In this document: in pieces, positions 54,833 through 64,000 of the stretch
Numbering within the stretch: position 1 is the first letter of the stretch
How the letters are laid out: each line of letters begins with the position of its first letter
From: Metarhizium brunneum
Lineage: Eukaryota; Ascomycota; Sordariomycetes; Hypocreales; Clavicipitaceae
Reading direction: 5' to 3'
DNA: 64,000 nt
Assembly (NCBI RefSeq): GCF_013426205.1
Contig: NC_089422.1
Coordinates: 3,596,001 to 3,660,000, forward strand
Notes under the pieces: generated by a model
The model's input: the letters and a program-made list of their open reading frames with translations, nothing else
Told to the model about the DNA's origin: nothing
The model's database searches: none
Program-made: the position numbers and the translations under genes

Positions 54833-57349
54833 ATGACTTACGGCGAGATTGACCAGTTGGCCATCAACACCATCCGTCTGCTTGCAGTACGTTCGCGCTC
54901 TCTACCCCGCCATGTTCCTGCTCCCCCTCTGCCCCGCCATGACGCTCGGTTTGCTCGGTCGCCAACGAAACACGGATATGCGACGCCGGGAGAGGCATTT
55001 TCAGCATGGCATTGAGCCCGACGGACTACACAAGAGTGATGCCAGTGACTGACAACAATGCCTTCTTAGGCCGATGCCACCTTCAACAGCAACTCGGGAC
55101 ACCCCGGTGCTCCCATGTGAGTAGCCTTGCGTGCAAAGCTCTTGGGCCTCTTGCTAGGAAAAATTGTTGGCTGACCAGTTCCCAGGGGCATGGCACCTGT
55201 TGCCCACGTTCTCTTCAACAAATTCATGAAGTTCAACCCCAAGAACACCAAGTGGTTGAACAGAGACCGTTTCGTCCTCTCGTAAGTCCTCTTTTCGCCA
55301 CTCGACACTGGCTGCCACTGGGTCGGCGAATATGAAGCTGACATGAATGGCAAATAGTAATGGCCACGGCTGCATGCTGCAGTATGCTCTGCTGCATCTC
55401 TTTGGCTATGACTTGAGCATTGAGGACCTCAAGAACTTCCGAGTAAGCCGCGAATTTCCCAACAGTTTAGCTCAATCAGCGAGTTGGTCTAATCCTTCGT
55501 GTAGAAAGTCGACAGCAGGACGCCTGGCCACCCCGAGTCCCATGATACCCCCGGAATTGAAGTCACCACCGGCCCCCTCGGTCAGGGTGTGTGCAACGCT
55601 GTTGGTCTTGCCATGGCCCAGGCTCACACTGCCGCCACCTTCAACAAGCCTGGATTTGACGTTGTTGACAACTATACATACTGCTTCCTCGGCGATGGTT
55701 GCTTGATGGAGGGTGTCTCCAGCGAATCATCTTCACTGGCTGGTCATCTTCAGCTCGGCAACCTGATCTGCATTTACGATGACAACCACATTTCCATTGA
55801 CGGCGACACCAACTGCGCCTTCACCGAGGATGTTGTCAAGAGATACGAGGCCTACGGCTGGCATGTCGAAGTCGTCCACGACGGCGACTCTGACCTCGCT
55901 GCCATCGAAGCTGCCATCAAGAAGTGCCGAGAGGTCAAGGACAAGCCTTCGCTGATCAAACTCAAGACCACCATTGGCTATGGCTCGCTCCAGCAGGGTA
56001 CCCACGGTGTCCACGGCTCTCCCCTCAAGGCCGATGACATCAAGCAGCTCAAGCAGAAGTGGGGTTTCCCCGAGGATGCTTTCCATGTCCCCAAGGAAGT
56101 CTACGACCTTTATGGCAAGCATTCCTCCGAGGGTGCCTCCCACGAGGACAAGTGGAACCAGCTGATGAGCAAGTACGCTGAGCAGTTCCCCAACGAGGCT
56201 GCCGATCTCAAGCGCCGCCAGACGGGTGACCTTCCTCAAGGCTGGGAAAAGAACCTGCCCGTCTACACCCCCGCCGACGCCGCTGTCGCTTCTCGCAAAC
56301 TTTCTGAGACTGTGCTGGGCAAGATCGAAGGCGCCATCCCTGAGCTCTTCGGTGGTTCTGCTGATTTGACTGGCTCCAACCTGACCCGTTGGAAGAACGC
56401 GGTTGACTTCCAGCCCAAGGCTACTGGACTCGGAGACTATTCTGGTCGATATGTCCGCTACGGTGTCCGTGAGCACGGTATGGGAGCCATCATGAATGGT
56501 CTCGCCGCTTACGGTACTATCCTGCCTTACGGCGGTACCTTCCTGAACTTTGTCTCCTATGGTGCTGGTGCTGTCCGTCTCTCTGCTCTGTCCCAGGTCC
56601 GCGTCATTTGGGTTGCCACTCACGACTCCATTGGTCTTGGAGAGGACGGTCCTACTCACCAGCCTATTGAGACTTTGGCTCACTTCCGTGCCCTGCCTAA
56701 CTGCATGGTCTGGCGCCCTGCCGACGGCAACGAGACCAGCGCTGCTTACTACATTGCCCTGACCTCCAAGCACACTCCCAGTATCATGGCTCTGTCCCGA
56801 CAGAACCTGCCCCAGCTTGAGGGTTCCACCATTGAGAAGGCCAGCAAGGGTGGTTACGTCCTGCATGAAGTTCCTGGCGCCAACATCACCCTGGTTTCGA
56901 CTGGCTCTGAGGTTGGCATCTGCGTGGACGCTGCCAAGTATCTCGAAGAGAAGCACGGTGTCAAGGCTCGCATTGTCTCCATTCCTTGCTTCGAGGTCTT
57001 TGATTCTCAGTCCAAGGAGTACAGACTTTCTGTGCTGCCTGATGGTATTCCATCCCTGTCCGTTGAGGTCATGAGCACCATGGGTTGGGAACGATACACA
57101 CACGAGCAGTTTGGTATTAACCGCTTCGGCGCTTCTGGTGCCTACAAGGATGTCTACAAGGTATGACCTCGACAACATTTAGCCCCAACACATCTTTCTC
57201 TGTATTTTCACCCTAGCTGACAACCTCTGCAGAAGTTCGAGTTCACGCCTGAGGGCATTTCCAAGCGCGCCATCGCCACGATCGATTTCTGGAAGGATGT
57301 CCCCAACGTCCGCTCTCCTATCAACCGAGCTTTCCAGCAGCACATCTAA
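54833..57349 (+). CDS. tkl1: Transketolase
   Basis: A thiamine-diphosphate enzyme of the non-oxidative pentose phosphate pathway, moving two-carbon units between sugar phosphates in the cytosol. Model: join(54833..54886, 55070..55116, 55186..55281, 55358..55442, 55505..57160, 57233..57349), 684 aa, close to yeast Tkl1 (680). Landmarks are [11 protein letters not shown] with His29, TGPLGQG, and the ThDP motif [10 protein letters not shown] (GDG at 157-159) through LICIYDDN. Further ones are [10 protein letters not shown], the catalytic-Glu region [34 protein letters not shown], and the C-terminal domain to NRAFQQHI. Four small exons at the 5' end (54, 47, 96 and 85 nt) are each fixed by phase and conserved sequence. 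Dihydroxyacetone synthase is a relative in methylotrophs, but this sequence fits general transketolase. Confidence 0.96.
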
Positions 57350-58094
57350 GATACCATACTGTTGCAGCAAGACTGCCCTGTAACTAGAGCTATATGAGTA
57401 TATTTTCTTTGTCATGGGACGAAAATTGCTACGTTGTGACGACGATATTGGGAGCGCGGAACATGGCAGAGTTTGGGATGGTCATAAAATATATAGATAT
57501 CGTTGTAATCCGGAACAATTCAGATGATATTAAGTTGCCAAATGTCCAACCAAGACTTTTGTCTAAAACGAGAAACACCTAGCTGGCTGCAATGTCTGTG
57601 CAACTTGATTATGAAATAAGCACAGAGGAGACTTGAAATGATTTGCAAAAATAACTCCGCGCTAATGAAGAAAACAATGCCGAAAATCGCGAATGTTGTC
57701 ATGGCGACATGGAGTGTGTTAGAGGCCGTAGGATGTGTGTCGGAACTTGGAAGTCGCTGTGCCAACTGCCAAAGTCATGATGGCGTGAGGTTTTTTGTGT
57801 AACTGCCAAAGTAAAGATGGCGAGCGGATGCCCAAAAACGGCGGGTTGATGGGATGGCAAATCGTTGCTGTTTTTGTCCAGAATTTGCCACTCGCTTAAC
57901 TGGCATGGTGTAGATGCTGGATCTGCGATCAAATACACCCTTGCATGTCGATCCGAGCATCATGAGCCCGTACCAACCATAGCCGAGTTTTGGCCAATAG
58001 AGTCTCGCAATTGGCAACAAGGCTGGATATCCAAAAACTTGTAAACCGGCCCCCCGCCAAAAAAAATTAAAATTCAAACAATTCTCCCATCTTC
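57350..58094. other. Convergent gap transketolase / hypothetical gene
   Basis: About 745 bp between two 3' ends. Direct near-repeats CTGCCAAAGTcA and CTGCCAAAGTaA lie near 57766 and 57803. No gene is seen. Confidence 0.55.
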
Positions 58095-58595
58095 TCAATC
58101 CGCACCAGCGCCTCTCTCGAGTTGTGCCGTCCACTCCTTCTGAAACTCCCTCCCGACTCTCTCCAGCCTCGCGGCGGCCCTCCTGGCCTCTCTCGCTTCC
58201 TCAGACGAGCCCGCGACGACCACGCCTACCAACATGGGTGCGGCGTCGTCGGGGGACTGCTGCGTTTCGGTGTCTTCATCCGTGGTGCCCGACGTCATGG
58301 TATCTATGTCCTTGTGGGTGGTGCTCCGGCTAGACGGGACAGACGAGGAGGACTCGCGAGGGTCAAGATATGTCTGGAGTACCACGGCGCCAGAGTCTGG
58401 GTATTCGATCATGATGCGCTGCGGGCGGCCGAGGTGTGCGCGCTGAGCGGCCGTCTGGGAGGACAATGCGCTCGAGGTCAGGGCGGTTAGGGAGTCGAGG
58501 TGGGAGGGGGAGGATGACGAGGTTATCAGCGGCGTGAGGGTGATGTCGCTGAGGTGGATGGAGAGAGTGGGGTGCTGTGAGGGGAGATTGGCCAT
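58095..58595 (-). CDS. Conserved-looking small hypothetical protein, 166 aa
   Basis: A single exon begins MANLPSQHPTLSIHLSDI; the frame is open further upstream, but that part is Leu/Ser/Pro-rich and looks like leader sequence. Structure-like parts are LSIHLSDITLTPLITS, a helix SLTALTSSALSSQTAAQR, strands RIMIEYPDSGAVVLQTYLD and PMLVGVVVAG, and a strongly charged C-terminal helix EEAREARRAAARLERVGREF. A disordered Ser/Thr/Asp-rich linker separates the strands. The order of strands plus terminal helix faintly recalls roadblock or longin-type small folds, but I do not assign it. There is no signal peptide or membrane segment. I expect orthologues in related fungi, from the ordered core alternating with a variable linker; this was not checked. 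Confidence 0.55.
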   Translation of the reverse strand: MANLPSQHPTLSIHLSDITLTPLITSSSSPSHLDSLTALTSSALSSQTAAQRAHLGRPQRIMIEYPDSGAVVLQTYLDPRESSSSVPSSRSTTHKDIDTMTSGTTDEDTETQQSPDDAAPMLVGVVVAGSSEEAREARRAAARLERVGREFQKEWTAQLERGAGAD

Positions 58596-60468
58596 GACGT
58601 CGGTTTGGCATGAGTCGAGGGGAGAGAAGAGCGAGAAGAGGCGGGTTGGAGGAGGGGAGGAGGAAACGAGGGGGAATACCAGGTGTATTAGTATACGGGG
58701 ACGGAGAGCCGCAGAGCAATTGTAAAGGACGAATATAAGCAAATGGGAAGAGAGAGACAAGACACAAGACGGCAGGAGGGGATACGATGGAGAGATGAAG
58801 TAGAGAAGGCTGAGCTGATCAAGTCGAGTGGTCTGGCCCCGTTGGTTGGGTTTGCGCCATAGGACCATGGACAGAGGACCATGGACGGGAGGCCAGCAAC
58901 GGTCAAGCCGGTGCAGAAGTGCACGTGTGGCCTTGTTCCTTGCTGGAAAGTGGAGGAGTGCGGCGGATTAGCGTAGCGTCGAGAGTCGATTCTCGAGGTG
59001 CAGGCTGCCGGCTAAAGTGTTGGCAACTCAAGGACTTTGAAATGTTACCAATGTTCGCCGGCTGTTGTAGATGTGGACGGGGGTTGCACGGTGCTTGGCT
59101 GGGCGAGGGGGAGGCGCACCACCCGAGAGGGGGCAGCTGGGGTGGAATGCGGAATTGAGGGGCGGCGCTCGTGCATGCAGACGACCGGGAGATTTTGCTG
59201 CGGCAGCTGCGGGATGGGATGGCGCTACGGGAGCAGATGGAGTCGCGATGGTGGTGGACGGAGGGAGACGATTCATGTCGACATACCTACGGAGTAGGTT
59301 TATATATATGGGGGGAAATGGAAAAGGAGAGGGGGCCCTGGTGGTTTATTATACATGGTGGATGGGGTTGGTGACGACACGACGACGTATTATTATTGTG
59401 TTGTAGTGGAGGAATCTATTTACGTGCATCCGCAGATGTACCATAGTATGTGCGGAGGATAAGGTAGCGCAAGGAAATATGCATGCATATCCCCTCAGGA
59501 AAGAGCGAGTGCACAAGCGCGAGTTGGCGACGGCGACAGTTGTTAGTACTATTCCGCGTGCCAGCCTAGTACTTATTACTTGTATAATAAATACGAGCTG
59601 CATGCATAATAGCCCTCTGCATAAGTAAGTAAACATGAACAATGTTGGAACAGCATCGGATCTAGCTCCGTGCCCCCGTCTCCAAGTCTCCAAGCCTGGA
59701 ACACGTGCAGCTCACATTGAGTCCTTCTGCTCAACCCCGTCCTGCCAAGCAACCAGGATCCTGGGTAGATCAACAGGTTCAGCGTCCAAAAATACTCGCC
59801 TAAGGCCCTTGTTTTGCTTGGTTCCGGATTTTTTGTTTTACTTGGGCGCTATCGAGCGCGCAGGTTTTTCATCCAATATTGTGGCAGGCTATCGGCCCAT
59901 TGCGGTGCCCCCCTCCCAACTAACTGCCTGAGAACCAGACACATTTGGCTCTTTAGCGATAGCCTCGTCTTGTCTTGCCTCCTGATCCTGGTCTTCTCCC
60001 CGAGGCCGTCCCGGGCCCATGCGGCTACGCCGTACAGGTACGAGAGACAACAGGATTTGTACTCGCGCGCCAGCTGTGCGGTTGGGGGCCACGTTGTGCA
60101 TGAGTCGCAGTTTGCGGGGGCACGAGCTGATGGGGCCGGGCAATAGTTGCGGGCTAGACATACATGAGGGCTGGCTGTCTGTGTGGTAGTACGTCTTGTG
60201 CGTGAACCTTTTGTTTCAGGCGTTGCGGATGGAACATTGGACTTTTTCTTTTTATATTTTCGTTGGTGAGCGCTGGTCTGCCATGTGTCAGTGGTTCGTG
60301 CTCGTCTTGACTCGAGGTCGGAGTGAGAACATGGAATGAGGTTGGCGCTAGGAAGTTGCAACCAGACATGTGCTCGGTGAAATGCGGGGGAAGCGACAGG
60401 GGGAGCTAGCTATCCGTGTCGATCGATTGGGGGAAGCTGTTGTTTGGCCGAGTGAGGGCGAACATCGA
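58596..60468. other. Gene-poor region, left part of the terminal island
   Basis: No convincing gene is seen. A minus-strand stretch at about 60000-60150 reads as Cys-rich protein (SCTTWPPTAQLAREYKSCCL), but no start or splice site makes a gene of it. CCTACGGAGTAGG at 59287-59299 is a palindrome-like copy of the CTCCGTA motif. The first 300 bp presumably include the promoter of the hypothetical gene at 58095-58595. Confidence 0.45.
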
Positions 60469-60683
60469 ATCCCTCTGAATGTGCGCAGGTCTAATTTTTG
60501 TAACGGGCCAGGGTTCTAGCTAATAATAAGTAACTAAGATTTTAAAGATACTTAAGTATATAAAAATATATTAGTTTATTATACCTAATAATATAGTATT
60601 TTTAAGTATTTTTAAGTATTATTAAGTATTATTAAAGAAGTGGGTTAAATACATCAATTAGACCTGCGCACATTCAAAGGGAT
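60469..60683. mobile_element. MITE-like element with 28-bp terminal inverted repeats
   Basis: Two 28-bp arms (60469-60496 and 60656-60683) are inverted copies with one mismatch; both contain the core TGCGCAGGTCTAATT or its complement. Between them lie 159 bp of very AT-rich sequence with repeats of TTAAGTATT near 60590-60637. The size, arms and lack of coding capacity suggest a miniature inverted-repeat transposable element. I see no clear target-site duplication. The AT-rich core could reflect repeat-induced point mutation. A simple long hairpin is the alternative. Confidence 0.55.
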
Positions 60684-60711
60684 GGTACGTACTAGTAGTA
60701 GTAGTAATAGC

Positions 60712-60766
60712 TTTTTTTTAACACTACTTACTGAGTAAGTAGTACTTGATTTTTTTTTTTTTTTTG
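60712..60766. repeat. Perfect hairpin between two T runs
   Basis: Two 10-nt arms, ACTACTTACT and AGTAAGTAGT, flank a single G (60723-60743). T runs of 8 (60712-60719) and about 16 (60751-60766) lie on either side. It starts 29 bp to the right of the MITE-like element and may be part of the same insertion. Confidence 0.5.
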
Positions 60767-62072
60767 GTGGGCTTCGCTTCGCCCTCTGCGGTATTAATTG
60801 GACTTTTGCGGCGTTGGTGAGCATAAGTTGTTCTTGGCATGTTTCTGGGCAGAATTTGTGTCCTGGTGTTTCTGTGTCGAGGAGGTTTTGATGCACCGGC
60901 GCTGACTCGCCTGTACATACATTTATGTGCCCTTGTTCATCAGGGTACACATGTACGTGCATCTGCTTTTGATGTTCACGTATTCTACTCGCTTGTTGCC
61001 GCCACGACGAGCTGCCGAATACACCGGATGAAACAGACGGCCACCAGGGATTGCTGTGCGCATCTCAACCATCTCAACGTACCATTGCTGGTCACGTTGG
61101 CATGCATTCCAACTCGGATGAGTGAGCTGCATTCACAAGGCTTGCTCTCCATTTGGGGGACGGTCATGTACGACTGGAAAGCGTGCCCAACTTGCATAAT
61201 ATTAAGTGTGCTGCATCAGATTGTCGGAGCAATGCCTCACGAACAATGACTATGCCATTGATCACTTTGCGAATGTTCTTGTTATACGTACCGCCATGTC
61301 ATGCCCAAGGCTTCAACCTTTTTTTCGCTTACATGTCCAGTGTCATGTGTCATTAAAATATCCGGCAGGGCAGGATTGGACACGATCAAACATCTCGACA
61401 AGAGAGTCGACTCTGTAGGGTTGCTCTCTTCGCGGTGCTTTCAGCTGGATGGATCAGCGGTCGATTGGTCCCTTTTCTTGGCTTTTAGAGTACGGGAGAA
61501 AATAATATTGTCCGCATCGCCAACTATGTGCGTTACTTTGTAAAGGTAGGTTTGTTATTGGATGGTTCCTCCTGGCATATATCCAAGCTGTTGACCCATG
61601 TGAGCCATGAACACTCTCAATAAAAGGGCGCCATTTGACAACCAATGGATAAAGAGACGTCTCATCCTATTACCACATGCAGGGGGGATTCAGACGAAGT
61701 AGCAACTCGGTCCGAATCAATCACCATGTCCCTTGGTAAACCCATCACCGCGCATTGGCCTACCCTGGAGCTTGCTGCATCTCCCTGGCATTCACCGTTT
61801 ATCAACCCGCCAAGAGGACATGCTACAAGGCCGTTTATGGGCTTGAAACGGATTTAGTGACGCCGGTGTCGTTCATAAGTCAGTTAAGCCAAATATCGCA
61901 GATTTTGAAACCTGTCGCTCGATTTCAAACGACGATCAAACTCTATCTCGATGGTCTGCATAATACTGACCAGACAGAGGCATCCGTTGGTTGTGCCCAA
62001 CCAGAGAACCTCTAGGTTTGAGCCAATGAGCAACGAAAAAAACGACAAAATAGAATACTGTGATATATATAT

Positions 62073-62116
62073 ATACATATACATATGTGTGTGTATACAT
62101 ATACATATGTGTGTGT
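62073..62116. repeat. 22-bp exact tandem duplication (AT/GT microsatellite)
   Basis: A 22-nt unit of ATACATATACAT followed by ATGTGTGTGT is present twice in exact tandem, flanked by TATATA runs. TACTCCGTAC follows at 62130. It is simple-sequence DNA with no coding role. Confidence 0.75.
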
Positions 62117-63453
62117 ATATATATACACATACTCCGTACACCTTAGTAGGTGCCTAAATAAAGAAGACGCGCACGGCGCACACAATGTCCCCGCGCTGTC
62201 ACGGTTCACGATTCTGCCATACGTTGGCAGATGCAGCGCCAGAGTGGGGATCCGCGATTGCTGCTCAAAGTCGGGTTTGCTTGCCGGTGAGGAGACGCCC
62301 CTGGCAAACAATCACGATTGGTAACGTGAGTTTACGAAACATGGCAAGAATATTCACTGTGACTAGTCATCCAGCCAAGAAGCACGGTAGGTTGTACTGG
62401 AGGAGAGGAGGTGCTCCAAGCCAATCATGAGGATTCTGTCGTGAGCTGCAGTACGGGGTGTTGGATGCCCTTTGTCGCCCGACTTCGGAGTAACTGGGTT
62501 CTTTGCAGTATAAAGTGTCACAGCGTGGGAGTGGCATCTGAGTTGCAGTCGGCCATTCCGTTTGGCGGTCATGGGCAGCCAATTTATGATGGGGTTGTTC
62601 GGGTTGAACTGATTGGGGTGCATGAGTCCCAAAAGGCCGGGAACCGTGAGAATGGGCAAGATATGTTGCCGAGGTCACTACGTGGTGTTTCCGGCCGTCA
62701 TGGTCCTTTGCACGAGGCTTTGGAGTGAGACAAGGCATGCATGGGAAAGGAGAAGGTCCTTTTCCCCCTTTCTTCTTCTTCTTGTCGTTGTTGCTGTTGC
62801 CTTGTCGAAGAACCGTTCGAGTTGGCGGGTATTGTGTGCAATGTCTTGCTGCTGACGGACAGGGACAAGTTTATTTCTTGCCGTTGCTTCGAAGCTGGCT
62901 ACTCCATATATCGAATGTACCGATTAGGTATGCATGTAAGCTCGAACATGGCTGGGCATCAATTGCAAGCGGCTCTTGGTTGGGAGCAGGCCGTGGCAAA
63001 CGGCAACTCGTGGTTGGGAATCGAAGTGGGTGTACGGGAGAGAGATGTCTTGACAAAAGCCAGATGGATGGATGGTGAGAGATGAGCGAGGTATAGTCTG
63101 ATGCAGGATAGACCATGGCATGGCACCACGGCGACGGCTGGGCTGGCGGCTGTCGATGCTCGATGTCGTTGCATGTCAAGTGCATGTGGTTGCTGGATTT
63201 CCGGCCAATGCTTAGTAAATATTGGAAATGCCAGAGCCTTGGGGAGGCGTGGCCAACGTGCGCGTGGGGACTCTAGGAGCATTGGGAGCACTGGAGCACA
63301 GCAATGCAGCCTGTGGCCCCGGCCAGTCACGTCGTGAGCATTCACTGCGCAGCGCTCAAGCCCCACCCTGCCTCCCAAGTTCTGGGCTGCGAGCGCCCTG
63401 AGCCAGGACCAGACTCCAGTGGCTCTACAGGCCCAGCCAGCACTCTCCCGCGC

Positions 63454-63457
<4 letters not shown>

Positions 63458-63492
<35 letters not shown>
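63458..63492. repeat. 35-base T homopolymer
   Basis: An uninterrupted run of 35 T. The exact length is likely to be unreliable in an assembly. It could be a poly(A) tail remnant of a minus-strand retrocopy, but no coding remnant is visible beside it. Confidence 0.85.
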
Positions 63493-63497
<5 letters not shown>

Positions 63498-64000
63498 CAA
63501 ACCAGAGGCAGCCCGATGCATGCTGCCAAAATCTGGCCAGGCGCTCCGCTCCACCGTGCAGACGACTTGACTGGTTGTCCCTCCATCCACGCCCATGTCC
63601 ACCAGTTGACACCCGTGTTCCACGCTCAAGTGCCCGTGTCCACCACTTAAGTTAGCAGTCGACCTACTCCGTCAACAACACATCACCATCGTTGCCCGGC
63701 TTGTTCCTCTCGGATCCCCATTCCCGTCTTCTATTCCCTCCATCGCCATCTCGACTTGGGAGGCGAGTAATTCACGGGGCCACCTCTTAATTCATTTCTT
63801 TTTCTTTTTTTGCCCCAACCCCGCCGTGGACTTGACCCGTGTTCCGTCTTGTCTCCGCGCTCTAGCTTGAGACCACCGACCGCTGGGCATCCCTCCGTCA
63901 ACCTCTTCTTCGTCACAGTCTGTTCTGCGTCCCGTTCTTCGTTCGTCTCGCACCGCAGGGCCGGTTGCGCCATCCACCTTCTCCTCTACACCGGCAAAAA

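Larger units (their letters stand above)
60684..64000. other. Gene-poor terminal region
   Basis: About 3.3 kb with no convincing gene on either strand. It contains a hairpin flanked by T runs (60712-60766), a 22-bp tandem duplication (62073-62116) and a 35-T run (63458-63492). The last 350 bp are pyrimidine-rich, like fungal promoter/leader sequence, so a plus-strand gene may begin just beyond the window. That last point is inference. Confidence 0.45.

Noticed and set aside
55733..57178. 481-codon antisense frame over transketolase
   Set aside because: It is the mirror of the strongly codon-biased transketolase exon and has no independent protein character.
59849..60361. 170-codon minus-strand frame with a Cys-rich patch
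   Set aside because: It has no suitable ATG start. A possible acceptor before the Cys-rich part has no matching upstream exon, so I could not build a gene.
1..64000. A new multi-gene defence, toxin or biosynthetic system
   Set aside because: No polyketide synthase, NRPS, terpene synthase, NLR/HET-like or other system-type genes were found. Neighbouring genes are separate housekeeping functions with mixed strands.

Overview
The window looks like nuclear DNA of a filamentous ascomycete (Pezizomycotina, most likely a sordariomycete of the Hypocreales). The evidence is dense GC-moderate genes broken by short 50-260 nt introns with GTRNGY donors and YAG acceptors, a FacB/Acu-15-type acetate regulator, an Erg4 sterol reductase and an intronless PX-PH-HKD phospholipase D. 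Order-level placement is inference. I found no rRNA, tRNA, CRISPR array, intact transposase or biosynthetic cluster. Exon structures were worked out by hand from splice signals, reading phase and remembered family sequences; no RNA or database was used.

Left part (0-20 kb): imp4 (SSU processome), an SDR oxidoreductase, a plasma-membrane syntaxin, tom70, a class IV PLP enzyme resembling aminodeoxychorismate lyase, a TPR/F-box protein, a YGR210C-type GTPase with a 10-nt exon, and a SET-domain methyltransferase. About 3 kb without a recognised gene then leads to facB (23.0-25.8 kb), a glycerophosphodiester phosphodiesterase, rtf1 (Paf1 complex), coq7 (ubiquinone synthesis) and the 5.5-kb pld1.

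Middle part (38-44 kb): a gene-poor island. It holds a minus-strand pseudogene whose coding signal switches repeatedly between two frames, a plus-strand hypothetical gene with uncertain exon structure, and a cluster of TACTCCGTAC-type motifs.

Right part (44-58.6 kb): erg4 (last step of ergosterol synthesis), vma3 (V-ATPase c subunit, with 17- and 13-nt first exons), a Sac-domain phosphoinositide phosphatase, bmt6 (25S rRNA methyltransferase), transketolase, and a small hypothetical protein. From 58.6 kb to the end I see no convincing gene. That stretch holds a 215-bp AT-rich element with 28-bp terminal inverted repeats, other AT-rich hairpins, a 22-bp tandem duplication and a 35-T run.

The genes are mostly independent housekeeping functions. 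Loose themes are membrane lipids and traffic (syntaxin, PLD, Sac phosphatase, GDPD, Erg4), ribosome and transcription machinery (Imp4, Bmt6, Rtf1), mitochondria (Tom70, Coq7) and carbon metabolism (FacB, transketolase). I do not see a clear new multi-gene system. The best unexplained signals are two families of short intergenic palindromes, the MITE-like element, the decayed gene and the very small exons.
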